Shown here: positions 22,429 through 33,912 of the stretch, one piece after another
How the letters are laid out: every line of letters starts with the position of its first letter
Numbering within the stretch: position 1 is the first letter of the stretch
Origin: Eleusine coracana subsp. coracana
Lineage: Eukaryota > Streptophyta > Magnoliopsida > Poales > Poaceae
Reading direction: 5' to 3'
Assembly: GCA_032690845.1 (NCBI GenBank)
Contig: CM064434.1
Coordinates: forward strand, 7,566,108-7,630,107
DNA: 64,000 bases
Translations under genes and position numbers: made by a program
Notes under the pieces: model-generated
What the model was told of the DNA's origin: nothing
The model's input: the letters and a program-made list of their open reading frames with translations, nothing else
Databases searched by the model: none

Positions 22429-22716
22429 CTAGCAATTAAGATCCCCCTCGATGCAGAAAAAGGATACTAACGGGTGTAACTCCATGGCATCTTTTATATC
22501 GCACAAGCATTCCTTTGGCTTCTCCAAGAGGGTGCGGCAGCACTCAAAAGGATCAGCTTGCTGTACCACGCAGACATCAAGCATCTGACTCACGGCTGTG
22601 TGGCAATCCGCCGCAGGCGTCGTCTGTGCCATGGTGACGGCCACCATGGCTGCCATTACCACTACCATTCTAACCATCACCGTCATGGAGCGGAAACTGC
22701 TGCAGCCACCTGCCAT
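22429..22716 (-). CDS. Small secreted 8-cysteine (LTP/prolamin-superfamily) protein
   Basis: 95 residues, single exon. Residues 11-30 (MTVMVRMVVVMAAMVAVTMA) form a hydrophobic signal peptide, with likely cleavage before QTTPAAD. The mature part has all eight cysteines in lipid-transfer/inhibitor order: C38-X10-C49-X9-C59C60-X9-C70-X-C72-X15-C88-X6-C95, with the CxC written ECLC. In this family the cysteines make four disulfides around a helical bundle that often binds lipid; members act outside the cell in cuticle, anther or defence roles. Which role applies cannot be read here. It is shorter than typical LTPs (the C6-C7 loop is 15 residues) and nothing follows C95. ATG at 22716 is chosen because it is nearest the TATA box and has G at +4; Met11 is an alternative. 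The frame is intact, unlike the surrounding transposon ORFs. Confidence 0.82.
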   Translation of the reverse strand: MAGGCSSFRSMTVMVRMVVVMAAMVAVTMAQTTPAADCHTAVSQMLDVCVVQQADPFECCRTLLEKPKECLCDIKDAMELHPLVSFFCIEGDLNC

Positions 22717-22750
22717 TGATCGAGCTTTTTATTTGCTGCCGCCGCTGCGC

Positions 22751-22758
22751 TTATATAA
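22751..22758 (-). promoter_or_regulatory. TATA box of the 8-cysteine gene
   Basis: The minus strand reads TTATATAAGCG, 35-42 bp upstream of the first ATG. This implies a very short 5' leader, or use of Met11 as start with a leader of about 35-40 bases. Confidence 0.55.
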
Positions 22759-23296
22759 CGATATAGTATATTGCTCTGCTGTGGCGAGTGACGAGCAACT
22801 TCACCATGCTGTGCTATTTATAGTCTGGTCTGGCCGCAAGCTGCAGCTGGAAACAGATCCCGTCATGGCCGCGATGCTATCATCCACGGAGCTGTTGTTT
22901 CAGCAGACCCCCGGATGGTATGCCATGTGTGTAGATTCTCATGAGCTCATACCCTATGATATAACAAATATCATGCATTTCTTGCTCCATATAAAGATAC
23001 TAACCCGCCCGCGTTTCCATCCAGTGCTCCAAAGTCAAATAGAAGACAAGCACTACTCTGACAACCAAGCCACGACCACATGCAGCAGACATAATTGGGT
23101 TTCATTATATGAGCACAGGTACGTGTCACATGAGACACGATCGGCTTGCACTTTCTGGCCATATACGAATCAGATCCCACCCTCTGCGAGGCTCAAAACA
23201 AGAAGTGATAAGACCTTGCTAGGACCGGCCATGTCCTATTCGGCCTGCTGGAACAAACCGACTCGATTTGAGTCCTAGACTCAGCGTTAGATGTTA
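22759..23296. other. Upstream region of the 8-cysteine gene
   Basis: A plus-strand frame (22598-23278) is open here but runs antisense through the peptide gene and has no domain; I treat it as chance. No repeat recognised. Confidence 0.35.
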
Positions 23297-23514
23297 CTCT
23301 CTCTGGATTTAAATTATTATTGTAGTTATTTTTTTAAGTTATGTTTAACTATTTATCTTATTTAAAAATATTAAAAATTTATTAGATGTTTTATTACAAT
23401 TTATTTTAGCACTAAAGAAAGTTAAAATCTATCATATCATTTTGTATTTTTAAACAAATATTTTGAATAAGATGAATGGTCAAACATAGCTAAAAAACCG
23501 CATCAACGAGGGAG
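23297..23514. mobile_element. Stowaway-like MITE
   Basis: About 218 bp, very AT-rich. Left end CTCTCTCTGGATTTAAATTA, right end ACGAGGGAG, and the internal text includes AATAAGATGAATGGTCAAAC, typical of the grass Stowaway family (AAATAAGACGGACGGTCAAA in related copies). Flanked by TA on the left and TT on the right. No coding capacity. Confidence 0.65.
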
Positions 23515-25317
23515 TTTGATTCATATCTCACCCGGTGGTCGCAGCAATCACCACCATGACTGATCGACGAGAGCGCGACGAGCAAGAAAGGAGCTCGGGT
23601 CATCGAGGACTTGGTGCGAGGGTCAACGACATGGATCAAGCTCAAGTGAGGGCTAGCGAACACCAGGACATCGTCGCCACGGGCTCGCGGAAAGCCGCCG
23701 CCACCGTCGCCGTGGCTGCGGGGTGCGGGCTCCTATCCGTTGCCATGACCTCGGGCTAGCGCAGGCGAGGGGACGAGTAGGTTAAGTCCTGAGCATGAGA
23801 GGGAGCACGGGAAATTCGCCTGTTGGCCACCGCCAAATCCTCCATCGGGGAGCAAGGGAGCTCGCCGAAGGAGGAGCTCCGATGAGGACCACACCGGTGA
23901 GGGAGATCGGGAACGGTGCCAATGACGCGGAGTGAGAGCAGACGACAAGTTCTAGTGAAAGCATTGCCAGTAAGGGCCACCGCGGAGGATTCATCTTCCT
24001 TTGGAATCTTCACGATGAGATAAAGCGACAAGGCAGAAGATGAGTTGTCCAAAACAATAAACTCGATATACGTTTTGTTTTTGTACATTTGAGTTTCACC
24101 AGCGGTGACAACAAATCAGTATATCGTGATTCCATTGTTTTAATCTTCCATTGTTGTTTTTTGATACATCACAAAACATTTTTTTGGTAAATTGCAAAAA
24201 AAATTATACTTTATCATACGTTACTGTAATATCAAAAGTAAGGATACAATTATAACCACTATTAGTATTTTGATTTCTATGCAAATCAGTGTATATCCTA
24301 AAAAAGTAGTATATGTTTGATGCACAACTACAAAATATCGTAACTAATCTGTTCAAAAAAAAATCTACGGTATACTCACTAAATCATTCACAATATATAT
24401 CAAAATTTTAAAAAAATAACTCTCATTGAAAAATTCTACATCTAAGTCAAAACAACATGGCACAATTAATGAAAAAGAGGGAAAGAGAGAACCTAGATGA
24501 AGGCGGCGCCTGTTCACCTAGGCCGACTCAATGTGGCTGCTTCGTCTACCTTCGACTAGGGTCGACACAGACACCATGGAAGGTGATGGCACTACGCCGA
24601 GACTCGTGTTGAGGGAGAAAAGACTTGAGGGCGGCAAGCCGGGGCTTAATCGATAAAGGAGGCAGGTGTAGCAGGCCTCACATCGTGGGAGAAGTGAAAC
24701 TCCAGGGAGATCGAGCGATTGGGTCGGCAGTGGGGCTATTGTTAGGGTTAGTGAGATTTGCTTGACGACAATATGAATTGGGGTCGTGTATCACGTCAAC
24801 AGACACGCCAATGAGAGAGTGAAATTCTCATTTCAGTAGTCTCCAAGGTCTCTTTGGTAAAATGTACAAATGGGTTTTATCTGAAGACCCATGAAAGAAC
24901 TATATTCGTTAGGTGGACCTCATTCTTGGTGGACTACGACACTTTGAATGGCCTCATATCTTAATACTTCTCAATTCTCAAATTCGTAATAGCTCAACAA
25001 AAATTAGCATTGAAAATAGCCATGACCTTTATTAAGTTTTAATTTTCTAAAAACCTACATTCGGTAAAACATTGATTAGCAAAAAACAAAATAAAATAAA
25101 ATATATTTTGAAAAATATATTATATAAAGATTAATGGCATGAAAAAACATTCAATATATTATATAGAATAAACTCGTCATGTGTAATATCACAAATGTTA
25201 ATTATTTAATATTAAATATAATATATTATAGACTAATATAAAACATATAAAATATACAAATTTAAAATTTTAATGTTATCAACCATGTCTATAAAATTGA
25301 ATTTTGAAATTTTAAAA
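23515..25317. other. Probable Helitron body with gene-like fragments
   Basis: GC-rich blocks (23520-23990, 24490-24760) alternate with AT-rich DNA, a pattern often made by Helitrons carrying gene pieces. Short ORFs run on both strands (for example 23535-23759 plus, 23756-24088 minus) but I recognise no protein. The 5' terminus of the Helitron was not located. Confidence 0.4.
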
Positions 25318-25347
25318 GCCCATGGCAACGCATGGGCACATTACTAG
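25318..25347 (+). mobile_element. Helitron 3' terminus
   Basis: Perfect 7-bp stem GCCCATG / CATGGGC around the loop GCAACG (25318-25337), then ACATTA and CTAG (25344-25347) followed by T. A hairpin 6-12 bases before CTRR, with T after it, is the diagnostic plant Helitron end. Confidence 0.8.
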
Positions 25348-26344
25348 TATTTATATAATTTTTGGTAAAAAACAACAACAGTCTCTAGACTTCTTGTGGT
25401 ATCATCTAGATCCTTGAAATGTCAAATGTCTATCGGATTCTCTGATCTTGTTAACCTATGTCATCTAGGGTTTAATGTCTATTGGTGTTATTTTCTTTTG
25501 TTGTTTCTGGTTCTTTGTACCCGAATGTTTGGTGGCTTTTATAAAAGTGGGGGGGGGGGGGGGGGGGGGTCCTCCGTTCCCTTTTTATCCAAAAAAAAAA
25601 TTGTTTGCTTCATCATGACTTAGTGCCTGAAGCAAAGAGGTCATGAGCTTCTACTTTTCTTATCTCGGAAGGTTAAGAAGTGGTAAACTCAAAAAACTTC
25701 ATTATAGCCTCATAACCTTTGGTGAGCTTAGGAAATATGTTGTTGATGGCCCATGCTCTCACATACCTGTACGGTTTTGCTTCGGCCAGGGACCAGTGGC
25801 ACGGTCGCCCGCACAGGTACTCCAAACCGGTGGAACTGCATCCACGATGCCGACGCTTGCGTCAACACATAGTGAAACAACCGTCGTTCCAGCCGCCTGG
25901 CTTTGTTGTAAGAGTCTGCCACACCGCCATGGTTGCCGCGCAGCAGCCGAGAAGCACCAAGGGTGATTCAATTTCAGGACCCTCGAATTCAATTGAATCT
26001 GATGTGTGAATCTTGAACGTCGGAGCAGCTAGAAAATTGATATGTCATCGAGTGATCTCAGCAGGGGTGGACAGATTGGTGCCGGAGTAGTACAATGTTT
26101 CCTAATTTTGATTGAAATCTGATGTCTGCAGCATGTGATATACACCGTGTGCTCATAAAGCAGTTCGTGCAATAATGCCCATCGCTGCTGAAGACGACGA
26201 CTTTGATGAAAACATTGTTGATTATGTTAACCAAGCAAAAACTTGCCTACTTGCTTTGCGGCCAGGAGTGACTTGAGAAAGTTTTCTTATTTTCTTTAAT
26301 ACAAAAAGTTTCGTATGTGTATAGGGGTATTTTGGATTATTTTT
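25348..26344. other. Stretch with poly-G tract and weak coding-like pieces
   Basis: A run of 21 G lies at 25549-25569. ORFs at 25643-25966 and 25719-26009 overlap in different frames and show no family signature. A short frame at 26174-26275 (MPIAAEDDDFDENIVDYVNQ and following) has protein-like acidic composition and could be an exon fragment of a lost or captured gene. None is supported enough to call a gene. Confidence 0.3.
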
Positions 26345-26902
26345 TATTAAGAATCCTTGTGATAGATTATTGATTAATCACGTCAGTACACTAGGATTAT
26401 AGTATAAACATACAATTAATGTGAATACAAAGATTACTTGATCTCTACTCTTTCCCCTACTATAAATTGTACTCATCATCATTAAGGCGATTTTCAATGG
26501 GCCTTTCATTCATATTTAATTAAGTGCCACATCAAAAAAAAAGGGTGACATGACAACATATTTAATATGAAAGAGAGGAAAATCCTTTCATCCTAGTGAA
26601 AGACCGTTACATTTTTTCAAGTCAATGAAAGGCTGATGAAAGATGCATTGAGAGCTCTTTCTTTCATTCTCCAAGTGGTTACACAATTTGTATGGTTTAT
26701 TTGATGCCACATCATGTAACAATTTAATATTTAGCAAGCATATAAAATTATGAAATGAAAGGAGCCATTAAGAGAGACACTTTTATTCTCTTGTAAAAAA
26801 CTAAATGGCTGATGTGGCAGTCTTGGTAACAGTGAAATGAAGGTCCCCATTGAGAATGGCCTAATAAAAGAATATAGTTTATTGTCTCATTTACATTTAA
26901 TA
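26345..26902 (+). repeat. Left LTR of old copia element (with MITE)
   Basis: Without the MITE it is about 179 bp, close to the 161-bp right LTR. Start TATTAAGAATCC (TG worn to TA), end CATTTAATA. Confidence 0.75.
26486..26861. mobile_element. Tourist/Harbinger-like MITE in the copia LTR
   Basis: 376 bp. Ends GGCGATTTTCAATGGG and CCATTGAGAATGGCC are inverted repeats, flanked by TAA on both sides (26483-26485, 26862-26864). Comparison with the right LTR, where the sequence runs on without it, confirms insertion. Non-coding. Confidence 0.78.
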
Positions 26903-27337
26903 CGTTATCAAACACTTGTTCTACCAACCGCTGATAGGCACTAACCGGTGAGAAACTCATCATGAACAGTTCCTCCTCATCGTCGAAGTGCAGAGACTAA
27001 GCAAGCAATCCTCTGGAATCCACCATCGAAGATGACGAGGACTTTTCGTTGTTGACAACCGATGATAATCTTTGTTGTCTTCTTCTACAACGGCATGTGC
27101 TTATAAAGTAGAATTGAACCACATGCAAAATTCTAGTGATTACCTTGACCTATATTTAAAAAACATAAGGTAGTAGAACCATGATATATAGTGCATATTT
27201 GCACAATATGTTCTATTACCGTGAAATCTAATTGCTATTTTCTTGACATATAACAATCTTTGAAGTGTTTTTCCTGAATACACGTAGCCTAACTAACAGT
27301 AGAAGGAAACAAGCATCAATCGATATATATATAAAAA

Positions 27338-27926
27338 CTAGTATGGCTGACCACGCATTTGCGCAGCTAGACTTTCTATACTATTTAGAATATTTTTATA
27401 TTATTATAGAAGTTTAACATTGTTTTTATTTGTAGCTTTTTTATAATATAAATTTAATTATTTTTTGACTCAATGCCATGGTGGGTAATTTAGAATTTGG
27501 CGTGAATGTTAGTTTTGTTTATCTTTTATTATTCTGAATTTATCTATTTTTTGGCCCATAATGGCATGGTGGGTAATTTAGAAATAGGTATGAGGGATAT
27601 TTTTGGCTATTTTTTATTATTCCAAATTTATCTATTTTATAACTATCTATAGGGGGGGTTTTATGGCTAATTATTTTATAATGGCAGTGGTGGGTAATTT
27701 TCTCTTCTTATTTTCTCGGATTAACGTGGAAATTTCTAGATCTTGAGAGCGAATGTGGTGGCTTCTTTTCTTATAAATATTTATAGGGGGTTTTGTGACT
27801 AATTGTTTTGTAATGGCAGTGATGGGTAATTTTCTCTTCTTATTTTTTCGGATTAACGTGGAAATTTCTAGGTCTTATGAGCGAACGTGGTGGCTTCTTT
27901 TCTTGGTCAAATATATATATAATAGA
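27338..27926 (-). mobile_element. Small non-autonomous Helitron
   Basis: On the minus strand it starts A|TCTATTATATATATATTTG at 27926 and ends CAGCCATACTAG|T at 27338, with a CGCA/TGCG mini-hairpin (GCGCAAATGCG) 14 bases before CTAG. Internally a ~140-bp segment is repeated (27690-27780 and 27800-27905: GGGTAATTTTCTCTTCTTAT, GATTAACGTGGAAATTTCTA), so it carries a tandem duplication. Non-coding. Confidence 0.65.
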
Positions 27927-30225
27927 TATATCGAACCATGCATCCTACTATTAAAAGATTGACACCATTTCAATGGTTCTATCTAAGTGTTAGCTACATC
28001 ATATGAGGTCCACACTAAAATGATTCAAGTATCAACTTGAATTTAATAAATCTCTAGTTGATCCCATGTTGGCAAAGAGGACCCATTGTAGATTTTTTAT
28101 AATCTCGCACTCGAGGGTCACAACTACCCAACATAAATAATGGACGCTGAACATAGTTTGGCATCCCATGGAAAAATATATGATTATGCATTTTCCATAA
28201 AAGAAAAGTAACTTTTCATGGTACAATCAATATAGGAGCCTTGTGCATCATAAGGCACCCTATCCATCATGATCTCATATACGAGTATAATGGAGAAATT
28301 CTGATTGCTTTATGGATTCCTCATGAACAAATACACAAAGCATAAGGCATTTATTTTGCCTATAGCTAATGCTCTGTTCAAAGTTGTGTTATGACAAATA
28401 AGAACCCACATATAAGGAAAGATGGAGGTAACTCCATATGAAATATTCCTCCCTAGTAGGATCTTTAAGCACGAATACTATGCAAGTATTTACCAATCTT
28501 GTGTTGGACTTATCATTTATGTGCTAACTTAGGCCGATAATTTGATGAACTTCTTTTGAGGAATCATCATTAGCATCCTATTGGATCTGCTCAATCGCTT
28601 AAGATGTATCATAATGTGCAACATAATAATAAGTTCGATGATTGTTATAACCATACACAGAACTTTCCTAGTAAAGAAATGCTTAAACACAACAAGAAGT
28701 AAGAATCCTATGCATCAAATAGATGTCAAGGCATATTCTAATTTGACAAATTCTTTTGTCATGAATCTTGTTGCTTTAAGCATATTGTCAATACATGCCA
28801 TACCTCAAAGACACTTGATTGATCTACAACGGAAATCCCTGGGGGAGATAGCCATCATTGTCATGGACAAAGGTATGAATCATATACTTCGATCTTCAAC
28901 TAGACATGAACTCAGAGGTATGTTGTTCATAACAGTTTTGAGAGAACTAAGAGACAACCAATCTCCTAAATATCAATTAGGAGGACCTCTTCAACAAGGA
29001 GAATAATGATCAGATTCATTCTGAATAACTTTGGAGACCTATAGTAGGTTACCATCTCCTTACATACTATGTCTATTCCTATGATATACTATAGAAAGGT
29101 AGTAGTATCTATTCTATATATCAGAATAAGTGTTCCAATGCTTCAATCAATATATAGATTCCTATAGAGGAAATCCGACGAAGGAGAAATTATGCCTAAT
29201 AGTGGACGTATGCGCCACAAACTCTATACAACATGGAGAAAATATTTCCGCTCTTTCAACGAGACAAAGAAATCAAGTATCGCATGACACGATACATAGA
29301 TAGATGGCTACAACAATGCCACTATCATATCTCTTTTGTGGTACTCGAATTCCAATCGTGGACACATTATTGTATCCTGATTGAATCAGTACCCTAAGAA
29401 TTATAGTGACCTCCGTTAAAATTGTTTCTATGTTGAAACTAATGATGACAACAAAGAGGAATTATCCTCTAGTTAAGAACAGAGATGGGGCAAGATTCCT
29501 ATATACCATCTGAATTATACCTATAGCAAGTAATGCGTACAATTTTTCTTTCTTGTCTATGCAAGACTTAGCATTATTGCTTTGATTGTCCCACCACCGG
29601 GCTGATGAGAAAAATATTGTCAACTCCAATGATCATATTTCGATAATCTTCGGATTTAGTGGACACCACATGTGTCACACATGGGAATAAATTTTATGGC
29701 ACTCTTCCTTAAAATACAATGTGAGCCACTCTTCCTTAAAATACAATGTGAGCCACTCACATTCTCTAATATATTCAAGAATATATATGTGGTATACAAT
29801 CATTATATGGATTGTTCAGGTATTCATGGTTCTTTAGATACATCTATACGATGATCTCATGTGTGTCATCCACACAACAACCATGTATTTGATAAGATGG
29901 TTGCTCAGATCATGAGCACCTAATCCTGAATATTGGATTTAATCAATCCAATAGGACAATGCTGCCCAGTTCCAATGCTTACAATGATGATTGTATGGCC
30001 CACGGAAATGAGGTCCAACACTAGTCCCATATATCCATATTCAAACTGGTTTCATAAATTCTCTACTCAAGAGAAATATATCACTACTATGACCAAGTTT
30101 GGAACTTGCACATACTAACATCTTGTTAGTTAAATGTGGCTTTACACACCACATGATTATTCCAATTCATTCAACTGCATCAAACGACTCCCTCCATCAC
30201 AGTTAACAAGTGGACACTTGGCCTC

Positions 30226-30423
30226 ATGCCAAGAAAATTTCCCATCTGCAATATTGGTATTGTTCAACACATACCAAAATCACCACCCAAAAGCATGCAT
30301 CGAGGGCATTGGGGACCAACAAGAGGTATCATTATCCATCAATTTATAATACCTCGAGTCTTTGAAAAGGACTCATTCATTGCTCCTATGCTTATACTTG
30401 AGGATATTTTTGGACATTAGGGG
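30226..30423 (+). pseudogene. Copia integrase C-terminus / pol linker fragment
   Basis: The frame KFPICNIGIVQHIPKSPPKS...GIIIHQFIIPRVFEKDSFIA aligns by eye with the plant copia stretch after the integrase core (pattern SHLRIFGCAVYVPI..PP, RR.GIYVGYDSPSIIRYLEP, F.ARFADC.FDE..FP.LGGE). One frame is readable for about 65 codons. The preceding core with its catalytic acids is too decayed to mark. Pseudogene of the element at 26345-32402. Confidence 0.6.
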
Positions 30424-31254
30424 GAGAATACCACTAAGAATGCCAGGAATCTGAAAGAATGTCAAATACATTCACATTCAGTCCTCATGTCCATGTAACA
30501 AGAATATGAACTTAATGTTCAAATTTCTTTTATTTGCAATCATATTGCAAATAGTATGCCAAATGCGTTTACTTGTCATGAAGGTGTCATCACATTGGAC
30601 TTCCTGTGCCAGAAAGAGTAAAGGTACCTTATAAAAATCACTCAACTCCTGAATCAAGAGATGAGGGGGAAAAGTATGTCCATCAGTTATGATGTATATG
30701 TGGAATTTTGTTCCTATATCTATGATCATTTGGCAGATCAGAGAATTGGATAGGTTTAGTCATACAAGTTCTAGTTGATGAACTTCGTACATTGAATCTA
30801 AATTCAAATTGTAATACATATTGTGTATATGATTCGAGTCACTTCATGACTTGAGCACTTAAGTTGTTTGTGGTACAATTGACTAAGTGAGTTCCTTTCA
30901 CAGAAGTGATACTCAAAATATAATGATTGTGCATGTGTGTTTGTACTGAAATCCGAGTTGGATTTTATATCATCTCCAAACCACAAGCTGGAAAGCAAGA
31001 AATCATTTTATGACGGAAATTGAGATGAATTATTTGGTTATACCAAATCCAGCTTAAGTTGCTTTACAACTTGAGCATATTCCTTAGGAATATTCAGTCA
31101 ACTAATATCGAATCGATATTGTACGCAATATCTGAATGATATTAGATAGTCATATTCAGCAAGTACTCATGGTCTTTCCATCCTGAAATATGAATCCAAT
31201 TGCATTTATACATCGGATAGAGAAACAAAAGGACACTGAACTTAAAGTTCTATG

Positions 31255-31420
31255 TCCTATCCATCAAGGCGCACATATATCTTGCAAATAGCAATAGGCC
31301 TGATATTGCATTTGCAAATAGCTTGCTAGCTACAAGCGCTACTCCATAAGGCCATAGGGCAGGAGTTCAATGGAATATCCATAGATATCTTTTGGCATTG
31401 TAAGATCTTGATTTGTTAAA
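31255..31420 (+). pseudogene. Copia pol fragment at the RT / RNase H junction
   Basis: The translation contains YLANSNRPDIAFANSLLATS, matching the copia motif GALMYLANCTRPDIAFAVNLLAR that precedes RNase H, followed by a decayed HWNGVKHILRYL-like stretch. It has a stop after the motif and frameshifts around it. It fixes the plus orientation of the old copia element. Confidence 0.65.
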
Positions 31421-32241
31421 TCAAGACAAGACCATTGCGGAATATGCATATAATAGCTATATAAATGATCCCCATAACGTTGATATATATAGACTGATTT
31501 TATGGTGAAACTTGTAGACATGAATTATCTAGATTCTAACTACTACTTTGCCTATCATTCCCAAACATCACTATGTGTATGTTACATTGGAGAATGGTTA
31601 ACTATATTAACTATGTAGTATTGGTTTTATTAAACCATACATGGTACTATTGACGTTGTTGATAGTGCTTCTTGTATTGCATAGATGCAGTCAAGTTACA
31701 CAAGAGCAATTGTTCATTGCTCCTAAATGTCTTATCCTCTTGCACTATAGTAGATTGAGGAGACAAACATCTTGCAAACTAAACATTGTGATGAACTCAT
31801 AGAGTCATTCATGAAGTGTTGCAAGCTTCAGTGGGAGATTTCCTTCTGAAGAGTAACTTGTCCAAACATCATATTGCACTCTTTTCCTTTGTGAGTTTTC
31901 CTATATGGTTTCTCATAAAAGGTTTTTAATGAGGCAATATCAATACAAGTAAATGTCATATCTCCTGATTTTTCCTGCCAGGATTTTTAAAAGGTAATAT
32001 CAAATGACATAATATTGTCCTCTAAACTTGCTTATGGATTTTCCCTCGAAAGAGTTTTTCCCATATGAATTTTCAACGAGGCAATATCCAATATATGCTG
32101 TATCAATTTCTCCTAATTTTTCCACTGGGTTTTAAGGAGTTTCCATAGCGTACCAAAATATATCTCCTTATATTTTTCCCACAGGGTTTTTGGAGGAGTT
32201 ATACAATGATGTACGATGACGATCGATTGATCAAGGGGGAG

Positions 32242-32402
32242 TGTTAAGAATCCTTGTGATGGATAATTGACCAATCACGTCACTCCACTAGGATTATAGT
32301 GTGAACACAAAGATTACTTGATCTCTACTCTTTCCCCTACTATAAATTGTACTCATTATCATCAATAAAGAATATAGTTTATTGTCTCATTTACATTCAA
32401 TA
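32242..32402 (+). repeat. Right LTR of old copia element
   Basis: 161 bp, TGTTAAGAATCC to CATTCAATA, preceded by an AAGGGGGAG purine tract. Confidence 0.78.
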
Positions 32403-33522
32403 ATTTTTATTATGGTTATGGTATAGTGAACCAGTAAAGAAAATGTGAAAGGTACTTTTGTCTAGTGTTTTTTTTATTATGTCAGTGATTAATAATTTTT
32501 AAATGCATGTATAATGTATTTTGGTCTAACTTTTCATAATGACTGGTGAGGAATGTTGGTCTAACTTTTCATAACGTGGTAACTTCTTGAACTTGAGGGT
32601 GAACATGGTAGCTTTTTTTGTTGGTCAAATATGTATATAATAGTTTTTGGTCTAACTTTTTATAACGTGGTAATTTCTTGAACTTAAGAGTGAACATGAT
32701 GGCTTTTTTTGTTGGTCAAATATGTATATAATAGATGTGCAGAAATCTCATAAATGTTGCGGTCAATCATCCAGCCCCATGTGTCACGAAAGTGCATTTT
32801 ACTCATTTAGCAGCTAAATTACAATCCATTTAGCGGCTATGCGCATTTACCCAGCTATTAGCGCCTCACAATTCTTATCAGCAAAAGTGGATTAGCTTAG
32901 CGGTGCCTCTTCCCAGCAGCTATATCCGACAATAGCGGCAGCTATAGCCGGATATTTTTCATGACCCACGTGTCAGGAACAACAGTAAGCATGCAATGCA
33001 GATCAAGTGATCCGTGTCCGTGAAGTTCCAACCAAGATATGCATACACCCATGCATGAATTTTCTTGAGGAGCATATTAATTCCTAGGGAATAACTCTTC
33101 ATTCACCATTTCCTCCTTGACCACTCTATACAAGACGCCCTGGCACCCTTAAAAGCTTCACAACCAAACAATAAAAAAAAGGAGAAATACCAAAGCAGCA
33201 GGGCACATCTCTTTCCTCTTAGAACTTGAGGAAATCAATCAGCATGAGATCTTCCGCACCCTAATATAGTAGATATTTATTTGTGTTCTTTATCTTGCAC
33301 AGTTGCTTACCTTATTTTACCAAACAAGGTATTGCCTTATTTTATCATAGGTGCATGTCTATCTTGAAGCATAATTTCAAGCTTTATGTGGTCAGAATGA
33401 GATGGTGGAGCCATAACGTTAATGGCAGCGGTGCGAGGAGCACAATACTTGACATGCAGCTTCACCTGGCATGACCTACTAGGAGGAGCTTCACCTGCCC
33501 TTCACCAACCTGGCCTGTTCAG
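32403..33522. other. Repeat-derived stretch, partly Helitron 5' end
   Basis: 32530-32735 contains two copies of a ~110-bp unit (GTCTAACTTTT, GGTCAAATATGTATATAATA) related to the Helitron at 27338-27926. The minus strand starts A|TCTATTATATACATATTTG at 32735, a second Helitron-type 5' end whose partner was probably separated by the copia insertion. 32800-32950 is rich in TAGCGGCTAT-type words, possibly an old TIR element. A promoter-like region with a micro-ORF (MRSSAP) at 33244 is not supported as a gene. Confidence 0.4.
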
Positions 33523-33697
33523 CAGGGACGGAGCTTCCTTAGGGCCAACACGGGCCATGGCCTCCTGGCCTGGCACAACCCCTCTATGAAATAGTAAAAT
33601 ACGTCAAAGTTTAGCGTATTTTCCTTAGTCTAACCCCTGATGGAGGCTAACCAAACCTTATCGGCCCTGACGGAGTTGGTCTCAAGCTCTGTCACTG
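33523..33697. mobile_element. Short hAT-like MITE
   Basis: Ends CAGGGACGGAGCTTCC and (reverse complement of right) CAGTGACAGAGCTTGAG are imperfect inverted repeats. Flanking octamers CTGTTCAG and CTGCCAAG agree at 5 of 8 bases. Its termini resemble those of 114-315. Confidence 0.5.
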
Positions 33698-33912
33698 CTG
33701 CCAAGGCTCGCCATGCCCATGATGACATGGACTATGTCTCCTTCTTGCCTGTGCGTGACTGACGACCTAGGCCTCGTCCTCTTTGCTACCGCCACCGTAC
33801 TCCACCAAGGATGCCACCGCGGCCTTGGCGCCTACGTGCTTGCTTGCTACTACCGTGCAGCTCGTGGGGCGGTAGCCGGGGATAGCAGCTTGCCAAGGCC
33901 CCTTCGGGGTGC
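33698..33912. other. GC-rich stretch left of the large LTR element
   Basis: A plus-strand ORF (33713 on) is open into the LTR element but lacks a recognised domain. The sequence is contiguous, once the LTR element is removed, with 44869 onward. Confidence 0.3.

Larger units (their letters stand above)
26345..32402 (+). mobile_element. Old Ty1/copia element with short LTRs
   Basis: The left LTR (26345-26902 including a 376-bp MITE) and right LTR (32242-32402, TGTTAAGAATCC...ATTCAATA) share runs such as CTACTCTTTCCCCTACTATA. A polypurine tract AAGGGGGAG precedes the right LTR, and a degraded primer site (CGTTATCAAACAC) follows the left. Flanks TTTTT and ATTTT suggest a worn 5-bp duplication. 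The interior retains integrase, reverse-transcriptase-border and RNase H fragments in copia order but is full of stops. A small Helitron sits at 27338-27926. Confidence 0.78.

Noticed and set aside
22598..23278. 226-codon plus-strand ORF
   Set aside because: Runs antisense through the 8-cysteine gene and its promoter, has no domain or signal, and composition is explained by the opposite strand.
33244..33264. Micro-ORF MRSSAP after a promoter-like region
   Set aside because: Six codons, no continuation or splice donor I can defend.
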